From Stenotrophomonas tumulicola (GTDB taxonomy: Bacteria; Pseudomonadota; Gammaproteobacteria; Xanthomonadales; Xanthomonadaceae): a stretch of 64,000 nucleotides of DNA. The stretch's first letter is position 1. Each line of letters begins with the position of its first letter. The notes beneath the pieces are model-generated. The model worked only from the letters and a program-made list of their open reading frames with translations, ran no database searches and had not been told where the DNA came from. Where the stretch lies: assembly GCF_014117215.1 (NCBI RefSeq), contig NZ_JACGXS010000001.1, forward strand, positions 992,001 to 1,056,000. The letters are read 5' to 3'. The position numbers and the translations under genes are program-made. Positions 1 through 10,014 of this stretch are shown here, piece by piece.

Positions 1-3000
1 GTTCTATCGCCGAGATTCACGCCGACATCCGCCTCGCCCTGCTGGCAGTGCGTGAAACGCACGACGCGACCGCCTTTACACGACTGCTGCTGTGTCGTGA
101 CGAAGTGGATCGGCGCAAATCAGCCCTTGAGTACGCCAACCAACTCCCGCTGGCTATGCTGGCGGTGGGGAACATTGAAGCAGCTGTCTCCCTCGTGCAG
201 GACTTCCCCAGCCAGGGCTACGAGGTCGTCGACGCCCTACTAGCGCGAGGCGACTTCGACCGCGCGAAGGAGCTGTTTGAAAGCCTCGAACCACTATCGC
301 AGCTCCATACGCCCAAGTTCAGAAACTACGGGCACCAGCACAACATCAAGGAATTCGAAAGATGGGCAATGCGCGCCGTCCACTTCCGAGACACCGAGCA
401 GATCCAGATAGCGATTGATCATCTCGCCGCAGAGGGTCTAAGGGAGCCGGAAACGGTGGATCCGCAATCTGCCGTAGCGCTGCGGCTGCATCTTAGGAGG
501 GAAGCCGCAAAGGCGATGCTAGGTCAGAAGGTTGGCTCCGATCCTCAAGAACTATGTAGCAAGCTCGGAGTAGCCAACGAAGATAAGCCGTCGGTGATGG
601 TTCACGCAGGGCTTGCGGCCAGTCGACGTGGCGACGTTGGGCAAGCGCTTGCGCTGTTTGATAGTGCCGTCGCTCTTCCCCGGTTCGGGGAGGTACCAAA
701 CGGCTACCGTCAACGGATGGCGCTGATCGCATTCGAAGCTGGCCGTCGTGACCTAGCCGAGGCCCTGTTCGACAAGCTGGTCGCACCGATGATCTCCATG
801 TGCGACGACAAGACGGACCTGGCTGGGCTGGGCAATCTGGTCGGCGCAGTGATGCATCACGCGAGGCTTTGCACGCTGCTCAAGAGGCCACTGCCAAGCG
901 TGACACCGTCGAAGCACACCTTCCTTCATCCACTCCAACAGCACGCTTCGACGATAGGTGTGCTTCTAGCTCGCGCTGCCGGCGTCAACGGGTCCTTATC
1001 GGCAGGCGGCATCCAAGGCATAGCCCGCACGTCCCTTGGGTATGTCCTACGTCTCGCATCAGAAGGCGGCAGCGAGTCATACCGTATCCAGCAGTCTTTG
1101 AAAGCGATCCCCACGCTCGTGCAAGCGCTGCTGAGGCTCGGCGCCGAGCGCGGTGAGACTGAGTATCGCGCGGTACTTCGGGAGGTTGACTCAGCCATCG
1201 CTTCATCGGCGTCGAAGGGAACTGCTTACCTGCGACGCAGATTGGCTGTCGATGCATATCGCGTTGACGGTGATCGTGCGGCGGCGGCGGATCGGCTTAA
1301 TGCCCTCGTGGCGGAGCTTAAAGAAAGTACACCAAGCGAGCAGATCGACGGGCTAGCGAATCTAGCCATCGGGTTGGCTGCGGTCGGGGAGTTAGAGCGG
1401 GCGAATCAGTTGCTGGCGACGGTTCCTGAGCAATGCCTTGGCTATGCCTTGGCTCCCAAGAAAGACCCGCAGTACGCGATCTGGCGAAACACTCTAGCTC
1501 TCGCGAACGCGGCTGACCCGGAAAACCGTGTCAAGCGGGTCTCAGACCTGATGCGTCAGGTCGGTGGCATGACCAAAACGGAAGGGTCGTCGGCCGCGCG
1601 TCGCCTTACCATGGCACTGATTAAGGAAGCGATGCAGGTTGGACCTCGCTTCGGCTTCGAGGTGTCAAAGACACTGGCGGATTGGCATCTAATCGGCTGG
1701 CCGAATCGTGTCGACCTGCTCATGACGGGGATGGTCAGGCGAAACCCTGAACTCGTCTTGGCATGCGCGACCGTCTGGTGCGGTCTCTGCCTGCCATTCT
1801 ATATGGAACCGCACTACCGGGATCCGTCCCATGTTGGTGACTTCATCGACGCCTCCGCGGACGCAGCCGGCCCTGACCAGATTGAACCGCTCGCTCTGAT
1901 GCTGCTTGGGGCGGTCGAGGTAGCCAGCAGAGCGCACGAGAGAATCACGCTGCTCCAGCGCATTCACAAGGCTTCCGGAAAGCATGGATTCTCGTCGCCT
2001 GAGCTCGAAGCCGCCATCGCCCGGTGGACGCCAGAAGCGCCGGAGCCTCGACACTCGTATACGTCTAACAAGTACGCCTCGGAAGCTACTCTCGCGGATC
2101 TTGAACTCGCGTTTGAAGCAGATAGCGACGAGCTGAACCACAACGCCCCGGACCGTTTCGAAGAGCTGGCAGACACAGCTCCGATTCATCTGGCGCGAAG
2201 GGTCTTTGAGCGCTGGCAGGTATTGCAGGACAACGCACGCTGCCGTTTCCTGATGGTGAAGCGGTTTGCTGCAGCCGATGAGGTCGATTACGCCAAGAAG
2301 CTTATGCAAGGCTACGAGACAAGCAACGACCCCTGGAGTTCCTGGAGCCAAGGGATGGGTGGCGGCAAGTTCTTCTACTTTAAGGCGAAGAAGCTTCTGC
2401 ACGGATCATCCACATGCCCTGCGGCCTTCGAGAACATAGTCGATTCAGTGACAACGGGCCAGGAGAATACCCAGGCACTGCTCACAGAGCTGGATTCGAT
2501 ACTGCCGGTCATCAGCTTGACGCCAGATTGGCCGGCTATCTGGTCGCTGATTGAGGAGCAGATGACCTGCACTCGCGAGTTCCAGTTGGGGCGACCCTTC
2601 CAGTCGAGCGAGCTACCACTCAGCGACACGGACCTTTTGGAGGAGTTGCTGCACTTTGCCTATCGACTTCCCATTGCAGAGGTTCAGCGGCACGCGCGCA
2701 ATTGCGCCCTGAGCTTGGCAAGGCAAGTCGGACAGGGTCAATCTTTGTTCACATCCCTTATCCGGCGACTTATGGACGGTGACTTGGACGCCCCCTTGCA
2801 GGCACTCGGAACGCTGCTCGCTGCCGACAGCGCGAACCTCGAGCCCGTATTGGGCCGCGCCGTAGCTGCAATGGTCAGTCACCGTGACATTGCAGTAGCC
2901 GAGTCAGCCACGCTCTTGTCGCATCGGTGGGGGCTGGCTGTCTCTTTTGACGCGACGCCACTGCCGCTCTTCTATCTCCTCGAATTCAGTGACCTGCCAG

Positions 3001-4082
3001 AGAGCGACCAGGCATTCACGGACGAGAGAACTGGTGCAATGCGCGTCGAATCGCCGCTTGGCTGGACTCGTATGTTGCGCTCGACGGCACGTCACATTGC
3101 AAAGGCGGCAGACATCGAGGAGATGACAGTTCGCCGTCGCGCGGCGATGTTCATCCAGGATTGGGGTGGACTTGAGGCCTTCGGGCCCTCTGGTGTCAAA
3201 GAGCTTGAGGCTCAGCTTCGTGTCCTTGATATGCAGATCACTTACATGAAGCCACACGCCTACATCGCCATTGCTGCCCTTCGCCACGTCGCAGGGGAGC
3301 TGCGCCTGGCCGGCAAGTTGGAGAGCCGGGACAGTCCGATGCTGTTGGAGAGATTGGGCTACCCGCTTCCGCCTCGGCCATTGATGCTCCCGCGAGTTCG
3401 TCCCGAGTGGATTCGAAGGCCGCTGATTGACCGAAGTGCCGGTTGGTCCGAGCGAGAGCAGAAGTGGATTGACGAGGTTGACGGCGATGTTGCCCCTTTC
3501 CTGGCGCACTGCGACGGCCAAGTCGTGGCCGAGGTGTCTCGCTTCCATATCCACAAGGCACGACTGTCAGAGCACCGCTTCTACCGCTTTAGAGCACCTT
3601 GGGCAGAGACTGATAGTGAAGAGTTCGACGATTGTTACGCCAAGCTGCCCATCGCTGTTTGGCTAGGCCAGTACGTCCCACTCGACAATGATCTGGCACC
3701 AACGCTGGTAAGGCGAGTTGTCTGCTCCGTGGACATGGGCTTTGACACAGCGGCCAATCCGTTTGCATTATGCCCAAACTGGGTTGAGGGGCTTCGCTGG
3801 CGCGCTCATGACGAGACACCGAGCGTATTCTTCGATGCGAGCGGAACGGTGGTCGCAGAGCTTCACTGGTGGCGTGACGCTGGCCCGGTTGGAATCGATG
3901 CGGATTCTCTGTGGGGCGAGGGTTGCTACCTCGTTGTGACGCCGGCTGGCCTGGAACAACTCACCGCCGCTTATGGGAAAGAGTCCTTAGCCGTTAATGT
4001 GTTCGCAAGCAGGCATATAGAGCAGCCGAGTAATTGCGGGCAAACTCTCCTAAGAACGGCGAAGGGCGGATACTCGGTCTAA
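1..4082 (+). CDS. Giant alpha-helical repeat protein, 5' end missing
   Basis: This frame is open from base 3 with no stop before the first possible start (GTG at 48), and the residues before that GTG read as continuous protein, so the gene almost certainly begins left of the window. At least 1,344 residues are present. Most of the length is alanine- and leucine-rich paired helices of TPR/HEAT style (for example blocks around residues 20-110, 180-240 and 400-480, counted from the GTG). The last ~200 residues are richer in Trp and beta-type segments and may form a separate C-terminal domain. No catalytic motif is visible in the part present. The stop is 804 bp from the convergent end of the nuclease-STAND gene. 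Very long proteins with helical-repeat C-terminal halves are common among antiviral STAND proteins, so this may be the sensor half of one. That is inference from size and place only; function is unknown. Confidence 0.75.
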   Translation, partial: SIAEIHADIRLALLAVRETHDATAFTRLLLCRDEVDRRKSALEYANQLPLAMLAVGNIEAAVSLVQDFPSQGYEVVDALLARGDFDRAKELFESLEPLSQLHTPKFRNYGHQHNIKEFERWAMRAVHFRDTEQIQIAIDHLAAEGLREPETVDPQSAVALRLHLRREAAKAMLGQKVGSDPQELCSKLGVANEDKPSVMVHAGLAASRRGDVGQALALFDSAVALPRFGEVPNGYRQRMALIAFEAGRRDLAEALFDKLVAPMISMCDDKTDLAGLGNLVGAVMHHARLCTLLKRPLPSVTPSKHTFLHPLQQHASTIGVLLARAAGVNGSLSAGGIQGIARTSLGYVLRLASEGGSESYRIQQSLKAIPTLVQALLRLGAERGETEYRAVLREVDSAIASSASKGTAYLRRRLAVDAYRVDGDRAAAADRLNALVAELKESTPSEQIDGLANLAIGLAAVGELERANQLLATVPEQCLGYALAPKKDPQYAIWRNTLALANAADPENRVKRVSDLMRQVGGMTKTEGSSAARRLTMALIKEAMQVGPRFGFEVSKTLADWHLIGWPNRVDLLMTGMVRRNPELVLACATVWCGLCLPFYMEPHYRDPSHVGDFIDASADAAGPDQIEPLALMLLGAVEVASRAHERITLLQRIHKASGKHGFSSPELEAAIARWTPEAPEPRHSYTSNKYASEATLADLELAFEADSDELNHNAPDRFEELADTAPIHLARRVFERWQVLQDNARCRFLMVKRFAAADEVDYAKKLMQGYETSNDPWSSWSQGMGGGKFFYFKAKKLLHGSSTCPAAFENIVDSVTTGQENTQALLTELDSILPVISLTPDWPAIWSLIEEQMTCTREFQLGRPFQSSELPLSDTDLLEELLHFAYRLPIAEVQRHARNCALSLARQVGQGQSLFTSLIRRLMDGDLDAPLQALGTLLAADSANLEPVLGRAVAAMVSHRDIAVAESATLLSHRWGLAVSFDATPLPLFYLLEFSDLPESDQAFTDERTGAMRVESPLGWTRMLRSTARHIAKAADIEEMTVRRRAAMFIQDWGGLEAFGPSGVKELEAQLRVLDMQITYMKPHAYIAIAALRHVAGELRLAGKLESRDSPMLLERLGYPLPPRPLMLPRVRPEWIRRPLIDRSAGWSEREQKWIDEVDGDVAPFLAHCDGQVVAEVSRFHIHKARLSEHRFYRFRAPWAETDSEEFDDCYAKLPIAVWLGQYVPLDNDLAPTLVRRVVCSVDMGFDTAANPFALCPNWVEGLRWRAHDETPSVFFDASGTVVAELHWWRDAGPVGIDADSLWGEGCYLVVTPAGLEQLTAAYGKESLAVNVFASRHIEQPSNCGQTLLRTAKGGYSV

Positions 4083-4886
4083 GGCCATCCATACTCCGCT
4101 TCGATCCTAGACGCTAAACTACAGGCTGTTATCGCTGACGCAGCCCTTCTGGCGTAAGAACTGGAACGACCGCTATGCGTCGGAAGCAGCCATTGCCCTA
4201 CCACGATAGACACCCCGAATCCATGTTTGGCCTTGAGCCTGCTTCGGTCCATCGCTGTTGGAGCCAAGGCTGAACCTAAAGCCCATCCTTCCTGGGCGCA
4301 TCGGATAAATCGGGAGAGACTTCAATATCTTCTAGCCGGTCACTCCCAGGATTCGCGCGGAGCCTGGAAAAGAGGCAGAGTCGAATCTTGGCGCTAGTCG
4401 AAGTGACACCATTGGTCCAGATCTCTCCTAGATCTTTGAGCGCAGCCTGCACCCACGCTGCCCCGCTGCCCGTTGAGGTAGCCGGCCTGCATACGCCCAC
4501 GGCCCAGCAGATCCGACTGGGCCATGTTAGGCGTCACAACCTGGAGCGGCTCACCTGGCGATGCCAGCTGGCCCCATATCGGCTGGACCACGCAAAGCGC
4601 CGTCTGTCACCACAGGGATACGCCGAAGAACAGCGTTCATCCGGCGGTTCTTCGGCGACCTGCTACCAAGGACTTACTGGGTCCCAAGCTGCTTGAGTGA
4701 CAGTCCCGCCTGAGTTGCCGCCCTGTTGCTGTTCGGCCACAGCTGATTGTGCCCGCGTAGAACCAATCAGTGTGCACAGGGTCCTTTCATCTATGTACAT
4801 CGAATTCACAATGAGCCAACAGGACCGAGTATCTATGCGGGGCGCAACACCAAGATGACTAGCCGGCTCCATCTCACCCATACGCA
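4083..4886. other. 804-bp gap between convergent genes, no gene supported
   Basis: The short open frames on both strands here have poor starts, no good ribosome site and no family I recognise. One minus-strand frame (4276-4500) has fairly protein-like composition but nothing known. A 21-codon frame beginning at 4793 (MYIEFTMSQQDR...) faintly recalls the N-terminus of some transposases, but it stops at once. The stretch may hold worn remnants of mobile DNA between two defence genes. Confidence 0.4.
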
Positions 4887-7800
4887 TCATTCAAAGCGCT
4901 GTTCCCGTCGACTGTGATCTTCCGCCTCCCTCTGTCGCTCTCTTCGCACTGTGAGCTCGATCCGTTCAAGCCTCTCCGCCACAAGATTCCTAACTTCGGC
5001 CAATGGATGCTCCAGCAGCTCAGCAAAAGCTTTGGCCCGAATTTCTATGATGTCAGCCAACGAGCTAGACCAACTCATGGGCTGGATTCCGGCAAACATC
5101 ACATCGACGATGCATTGCTTGTCCACTGCGGCTTCCAGCAAGCCTTTGATGGACGCACTGAGGACAACGCGTTTGGGATGTTCTAGTGGTATATCGGTTG
5201 CCTCTACAGTTGAGTAGGCGCAGGTCGCTGCGGCAACACCCACGATCCGATCTTGATCACCTCGACACCAGGTAATCAACCGATCCACCGGCATACTATT
5301 GAGTGACGGCGAAGCACCTCCGAAACGACACTTGAAAACGCGATCAATCAAACGACGCTCCCTATCGTCGCCCGTGAAGATCTCTCCAAGGACAATCTCC
5401 GGGAAGTTGCGGAATAGCGTTGTCATGAGGACTTCGAAATCAGAGCTGCGAATTCTAAGATCATCCAACCCTTCGCAAAGCAACCTCACGATCTCCTCGA
5501 CTTCCTGTTCTGGAGCAGACTCAGATAGGCACTGCTGGGCGATCCGCTTGGTCCCTCGGATGCGATTCAATTCAGTCTGTCCGCGCTTCCCCCCGAGTAG
5601 AGCGCGAATGGCGTCGCGCCCTGTCGAAAGGAGATCTTCACTCGGCACGTAGTTTCCGCCCCTCCCCGCGAAGAATCGCATTTCTAGCACACTAAGCGTG
5701 GTGTAGAAGCCATCATGGCGCTGGTTCAATATGGTGAACAGTTCCGCGAGCTCGCTGTCGGTAAGGGACTCGTGCATGCGGCCATAGGCAAGCTGTCCAA
5801 ACCGCCACGCTTCGAACTCTTCCCCTCGAGCCAACTCAATCAGCATATTGAACCCCCATGGGCCAATCTTGATGGCGCTGAGCAGGTAGATGAAGAAGGT
5901 CCGCAACAAGGGATGATCTAGCACCCGCTCCAACATCACCATGGCCAAGCGGGGGTCGATATCGTTTGCAGCGCTGATATAGCCTTGAAGCACCTGTGGA
6001 TTGAGCTTCGCAGGCGCCTGCAGTTGCACCAGGCTCAAAAGACGCTCATAAGTGGCAATTAGGTCGACGCTGCCTTGCGCCAGCCCAATGCCGAAAGGAT
6101 GCAGTGCATCGAACTCGCCCGACCAAAGCCCTGGACCCAATCGCTCTAAGCAACCTAGCTCTGCTGCGGCCATCTCACCAAGAGAGATGACCTTCTCTTT
6201 GATCATCTCGTCACTGAAGGCTACTTGCCCCCCCCTACTCTCGATGTGATCCCAAGTATTGGACAGCACATAGGCCTCGATCTCAGAATAGAGGTCGGAT
6301 GGTGCCGCAACGCGCGAAAGTGACTCCAGCCGAGCCAGTAGATCAGGATGAGCTGAGTCGCCATCGAAGCCAAGCGTCTTCTTTACCGAGACCCACATCT
6401 GCGGCCATTCCCCTTTCGAAGCATGACTTCTGACTATCTCCTCGAGATCATCAAAACAGCCCGCAAACGTCCATAGTTCCCGGAAATGACCTGCCAGAAG
6501 TGAGCGCGCCCAGTCGCGAAGAGTCAAGTCATCACATGTCAGCACCGGTCGCAGCAAGTTCAAGAAGCCGATATACCACTCGAGCTCTTCGGCACGCGTT
6601 CGCGGCTGCCAGCCAGCATCACGTCTACGTGCACCGAAGTCGAACGCAGAGAAAGACGTCCAGTGCGTCGCTTCGAACGCAGCATGGAACAGCTCGGCTG
6701 CGATCTCGCGATGCCTCTCGGTGCCCGACTCGAGTAGCTTGCTGACAAACGCACACCGCCGTTCTGGTCGCGCCAGCGTACCTGACAGGTGCAACGAGAA
6801 CAGATGCCGCATCTGTCCAACTATGCTGTCCCTGTTCTCACCTGACTTCTCGCCCTCGGAGAACTTCAGCATGACCGTCGCAGCACGATCAAACTTATCG
6901 TCGTCGTAAGCTAGCTGGTGCAGCAGGCGCACGAACAACCTGAAGTTTCGGTTCTCGCGCGAGGCAAAGCCTGGCTTGGTTGCGGCGTTCTCGATCAGCT
7001 GCAGCACGGTCTCCGGGAATACCGGCGCTATGTATAGCAATGCAGACAGCGTGCCTTCGTTACACGATCCAATATCATGCAGCGGTCCGCCGGGGCTCAC
7101 CCAACTATTTGCCATCCGAACCGCAGGCTCGAAATCGTGCAGGTATCCCAGTCGATGCGCACATGAGACGAAAAGTCGGAGGTTCTCTGGCTTTAGCAGC
7201 TCGGCATTGATTGCATCGACAGGGATGTTCTCCAGCGCACGCTTCGCCAAACGATTGGCAAGTGCATGAGGAAGAACTGCTCTCCACTCACCACGACTCT
7301 GCGCGAGCTGACGACGCATCAACTCAGCCTGAGCCCGATGCAGACCACGACGATCGAGGCCAACGATGGCACTTAGGACGCCAAGCTCATCATTGAACTC
7401 GGACGAGGAGACATTGAAGGAATAGACGAGCGATAGCGCTTCAGCGCATTCCAGAAGTTCATTGGACGCTCCTTTTCGTTGACTGAACAACCTATGGAAA
7501 AGGTCCTCGTCGGAGAAGTTTGTCAACGTCTCATCTGCATCTACCCGGCTGGCCAGCGCGATCGCGATGCGCGAATTGCCGCCGGAAAATTCGGCGATTT
7601 TGCCCGCGTTCAACTTCCCGATGTCTGGGTGCCGCCGCTGGATCAGCATCGAGACCGTCTCCTCGCTGCACGGCTCGAGGTGGATCACTTCGGTTTCCTC
7701 AGGACGATCGTCCGAGATGTCGTACTCGATTGTCAGAAGGCTGAGCATCGCGCTACTTGCGGAGACCTGCTTCTGCAACTGCCGATGCACGTCTGGCGGG

Positions 7801-8711
7801 CAGTTGTCCAGCACCAATTGAACCGCATGATCGTTAGCAACGATGTATGAAACTAGCTCGGATGCCGTCGGTGTCAAGTTCTCACCCAGGTCGGCGTAGA
7901 TTGCGCTAGCTGGTGACAAGGCCTCCTCACCAACGTTCGCCTCAAACAGGGCCTGCGCGAATCGCGTCTTCCCCACTCCGGAGAGGCCGGTGATGCGCAC
8001 CGCACTACCGCGGCGGCGCAACCGTTCTCGAGCTAGATGTATACCCTCAGAAACAGGCATAGGAGTCTTTGCGCTCGAGTTCGCGTCAATCACGCAGGGG
8101 TGGTCATCAACAAGGAATGCGTCGTTCTGGGCTGGGGGAGTAGCTGCCCACCTCCCGAAAGGCCTCCAGCCGGACAAGGGGCGGCCGAGGCGCGCACGAA
8201 CCCACAGCGCAACGCTTGGATGCCGCCGTAGCCAAGTCGCCAATCGATCTCGACCATAAAAGTCAACGCGCAGAGACGCTTTTCCAGGAAGGGTCTCCGC
8301 GACCGCCTCCATCGCCCGCACTCGACTCGCCAACATGCTGTCTGAACAATCGTCCTTGCCACTAACGATAATGTAGGCACCATTTCGATCGGCAAGATCT
8401 GCAAGTACGAGCTTTGGGGTGCCACCCTCCAACATCTCGTCCCTGCATGCCGCCGCACCCATAGCATGCTTCTTGACCTGGAAACCGCAGATCCCACGAG
8501 GAACAAAGCCGTCGTTGGACGGCAAGTCCATAGCCTCAATACGGACATCCAAACCGCCATCAGGTGCCTCCTGCGCACCTCCCCACATAACGCTCTTCGG
8601 CCGACGCCCCTGCTGGATTACCTCCGCTTCGCAAAGACGGGCAACCAATTCACGCAGATCGCCAGCACTGAGCGCTGTGATATCTACAGCATCAAGTTCA
8701 AAAAATCTCAT
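4887..8711 (-). CDS. PD-(D/E)XK nuclease-STAND ATPase with helical repeats, Avs-like
   Basis: A 1,274-residue protein of three parts. Residues 1-170 look like a Mrr/Cap4-type restriction-endonuclease fold: a glycine-rich GGLDV with D55, followed by the strand GFQVKK with Q78 and K80, which fits the D...QxK core. Residues 235-450 are a STAND-type ATPase with Walker A GLSGVGKT (242-249) and Walker B QLVLDN (D302). Residues ~450-1270 are helical repeats. This is the architecture of antiviral STAND (Avs) proteins, where the repeats sense a phage protein and the nuclease cuts DNA. The start is backed by AAGGGA five bases upstream. The gene follows jetD on the same strand after 91 bp, so it may be read with the Wadjet operon or from its own promoter in that gap. 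The subtype cannot be set by eye; the nuclease-STAND reading is firm, the phage role is inferred. Confidence 0.82.
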   Translation of the reverse strand: MRFFELDAVDITALSAGDLRELVARLCEAEVIQQGRRPKSVMWGGAQEAPDGGLDVRIEAMDLPSNDGFVPRGICGFQVKKHAMGAAACRDEMLEGGTPKLVLADLADRNGAYIIVSGKDDCSDSMLASRVRAMEAVAETLPGKASLRVDFYGRDRLATWLRRHPSVALWVRARLGRPLSGWRPFGRWAATPPAQNDAFLVDDHPCVIDANSSAKTPMPVSEGIHLARERLRRRGSAVRITGLSGVGKTRFAQALFEANVGEEALSPASAIYADLGENLTPTASELVSYIVANDHAVQLVLDNCPPDVHRQLQKQVSASSAMLSLLTIEYDISDDRPEETEVIHLEPCSEETVSMLIQRRHPDIGKLNAGKIAEFSGGNSRIAIALASRVDADETLTNFSDEDLFHRLFSQRKGASNELLECAEALSLVYSFNVSSSEFNDELGVLSAIVGLDRRGLHRAQAELMRRQLAQSRGEWRAVLPHALANRLAKRALENIPVDAINAELLKPENLRLFVSCAHRLGYLHDFEPAVRMANSWVSPGGPLHDIGSCNEGTLSALLYIAPVFPETVLQLIENAATKPGFASRENRNFRLFVRLLHQLAYDDDKFDRAATVMLKFSEGEKSGENRDSIVGQMRHLFSLHLSGTLARPERRCAFVSKLLESGTERHREIAAELFHAAFEATHWTSFSAFDFGARRRDAGWQPRTRAEELEWYIGFLNLLRPVLTCDDLTLRDWARSLLAGHFRELWTFAGCFDDLEEIVRSHASKGEWPQMWVSVKKTLGFDGDSAHPDLLARLESLSRVAAPSDLYSEIEAYVLSNTWDHIESRGGQVAFSDEMIKEKVISLGEMAAAELGCLERLGPGLWSGEFDALHPFGIGLAQGSVDLIATYERLLSLVQLQAPAKLNPQVLQGYISAANDIDPRLAMVMLERVLDHPLLRTFFIYLLSAIKIGPWGFNMLIELARGEEFEAWRFGQLAYGRMHESLTDSELAELFTILNQRHDGFYTTLSVLEMRFFAGRGGNYVPSEDLLSTGRDAIRALLGGKRGQTELNRIRGTKRIAQQCLSESAPEQEVEEIVRLLCEGLDDLRIRSSDFEVLMTTLFRNFPEIVLGEIFTGDDRERRLIDRVFKCRFGGASPSLNSMPVDRLITWCRGDQDRIVGVAAATCAYSTVEATDIPLEHPKRVVLSASIKGLLEAAVDKQCIVDVMFAGIQPMSWSSSLADIIEIRAKAFAELLEHPLAEVRNLVAERLERIELTVRRERQREAEDHSRREQRFE

Positions 8712-8802
8712 GATTCCCTTCCCGCAATGATCGGGGCACGCGCATCAAGGCATTAAAGACGGCGCAAAGCAATTTGTCGCCTAGGTCAGACTGCCCAGAA
8801 TT

Positions 8803-10014
8803 CTAGGAGCCTGGAAACTGTGGAAGGAGAACCTCCTGCTCCAGCGTCCCCGGATGCGTTTCCACATGAATGGCCAAGTCATTCCACCCGATGGATCGAC
8901 AAGTTCGAGATATTGCGCTAGACACCGATTCAGCCGTTGGCTTGAGAGCGTAACCGAGACCAATGAGCTCCCTGGGATCCATCAACCACGGCTTCAGGGT
9001 GAACCCCGCCTCGGCGGCAGATCCTGCGATGACGGCGCCAATTCTCATCCCCCCCTCATCCAAGTCGCCGAAATGAAACGCCTGAGTTGTCTGGCAAGGA
9101 AGTGATTTCAAGATCAGCATGTAGACCTGTCTCCAGGATGGGGACGGCCTACCACCGGTATAGAGCAGCACGAGGCCGACTTGATCAGATGCAGCTTCAG
9201 CAAACTCATGGAATGTCTGTCGATTCTCTATGGTGAGAACACGCCAACTCAACACGGCTGGATTCGGCACGAATCCAGTGATGTGGGCAGGAGCGAAGCC
9301 GAGATATGGATGAACCACTCCCACCACCGTAGTCGACGTAACAACCGTAAGCGGACCTGAGATCAGTACGGGCAATGGTTCCTTGTGCAGGCCTATGGCC
9401 GAGAAGACCTCGCTACTATCAAGTCCAGATGGTGCAATAGAGTTGAACCAAAGCAAATCGATCCATTTCACGATGCCCTCCACTCGCTTGCTGTCACCAA
9501 ACATCATGGCCGAAACCCGGCGCAACAGTTCGTCCCTGACGACACCTCGCCTTGCTGAAATGAGTCTGATTGCATCCAGTATTTGCGCTACAGAAGCATC
9601 GGTAGCCTCTTGCCCGCGAACCTTATGGCCCAGCGACCAGCGCTCAATGACCTCGGTCAGTACGGGGAAAAGGCCGGTGTGAGTGTCCAGCATGGAACGG
9701 GCCTCTGATACGGAATCACGACGAAGTCGTGCGCCCAAGAAGTTCGCCAGCTTTGCGAGGTTCAGTACGGCAACGCCCGCAACATCTAGAGGCGGCTGCA
9801 CCATCACCTTGGCCTTGATTTCGATGGCTCCAGAGCGCTCAGCCAGTTCAAGTTCGGAACGAAACGCTCTTGCATCCTCGATGCTGCGCAGGCTGAAGAA
9901 CTCTGGGCATGATGACTCCGTCAGCCTGAGAGCTATTCGCTCATCCTTGCCACGACTCACTGCATTCTGGGAGCGATTGAAAATTGACGTAAGGAAGGCC
10001 CGGGCTATAGTCAT
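8803..10014 (-). CDS. jetD: Wadjet nuclease subunit JetD (DUF3322/DUF2220)
   Basis: A 403-residue protein that is the DNA-cutting subunit of type I Wadjet, which removes small circular plasmids. The C-terminal Toprim-like domain shows the expected pattern: E263 in LTIENRQ, then LLYTGG (284-289), then the DxD strand HFGDLDEGG (D317, D319), and a late LEQEVLLP (391-398). The N-terminal ~200 residues correspond to the DUF3322 arm. Its ATG overlaps the stop of jetC by four bases (ATGA), so the two are translationally coupled. The catalytic acids are present, so the nuclease should be active. Family knowledge: JetD dimers cleave DNA once JetABC has extruded a small circle. Confidence 0.92.
   Translation of the reverse strand: MTIARAFLTSIFNRSQNAVSRGKDERIALRLTESSCPEFFSLRSIEDARAFRSELELAERSGAIEIKAKVMVQPPLDVAGVAVLNLAKLANFLGARLRRDSVSEARSMLDTHTGLFPVLTEVIERWSLGHKVRGQEATDASVAQILDAIRLISARRGVVRDELLRRVSAMMFGDSKRVEGIVKWIDLLWFNSIAPSGLDSSEVFSAIGLHKEPLPVLISGPLTVVTSTTVVGVVHPYLGFAPAHITGFVPNPAVLSWRVLTIENRQTFHEFAEAASDQVGLVLLYTGGRPSPSWRQVYMLILKSLPCQTTQAFHFGDLDEGGMRIGAVIAGSAAEAGFTLKPWLMDPRELIGLGYALKPTAESVSSAISRTCRSIGWNDLAIHVETHPGTLEQEVLLPQFPGS

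Noticed and set aside
4793..4858. Short frame MYIEFTMSQQDR... resembling the start of a transposase
   Set aside because: Only about 20 codons before a stop, with no inverted repeats or further transposase sequence nearby.
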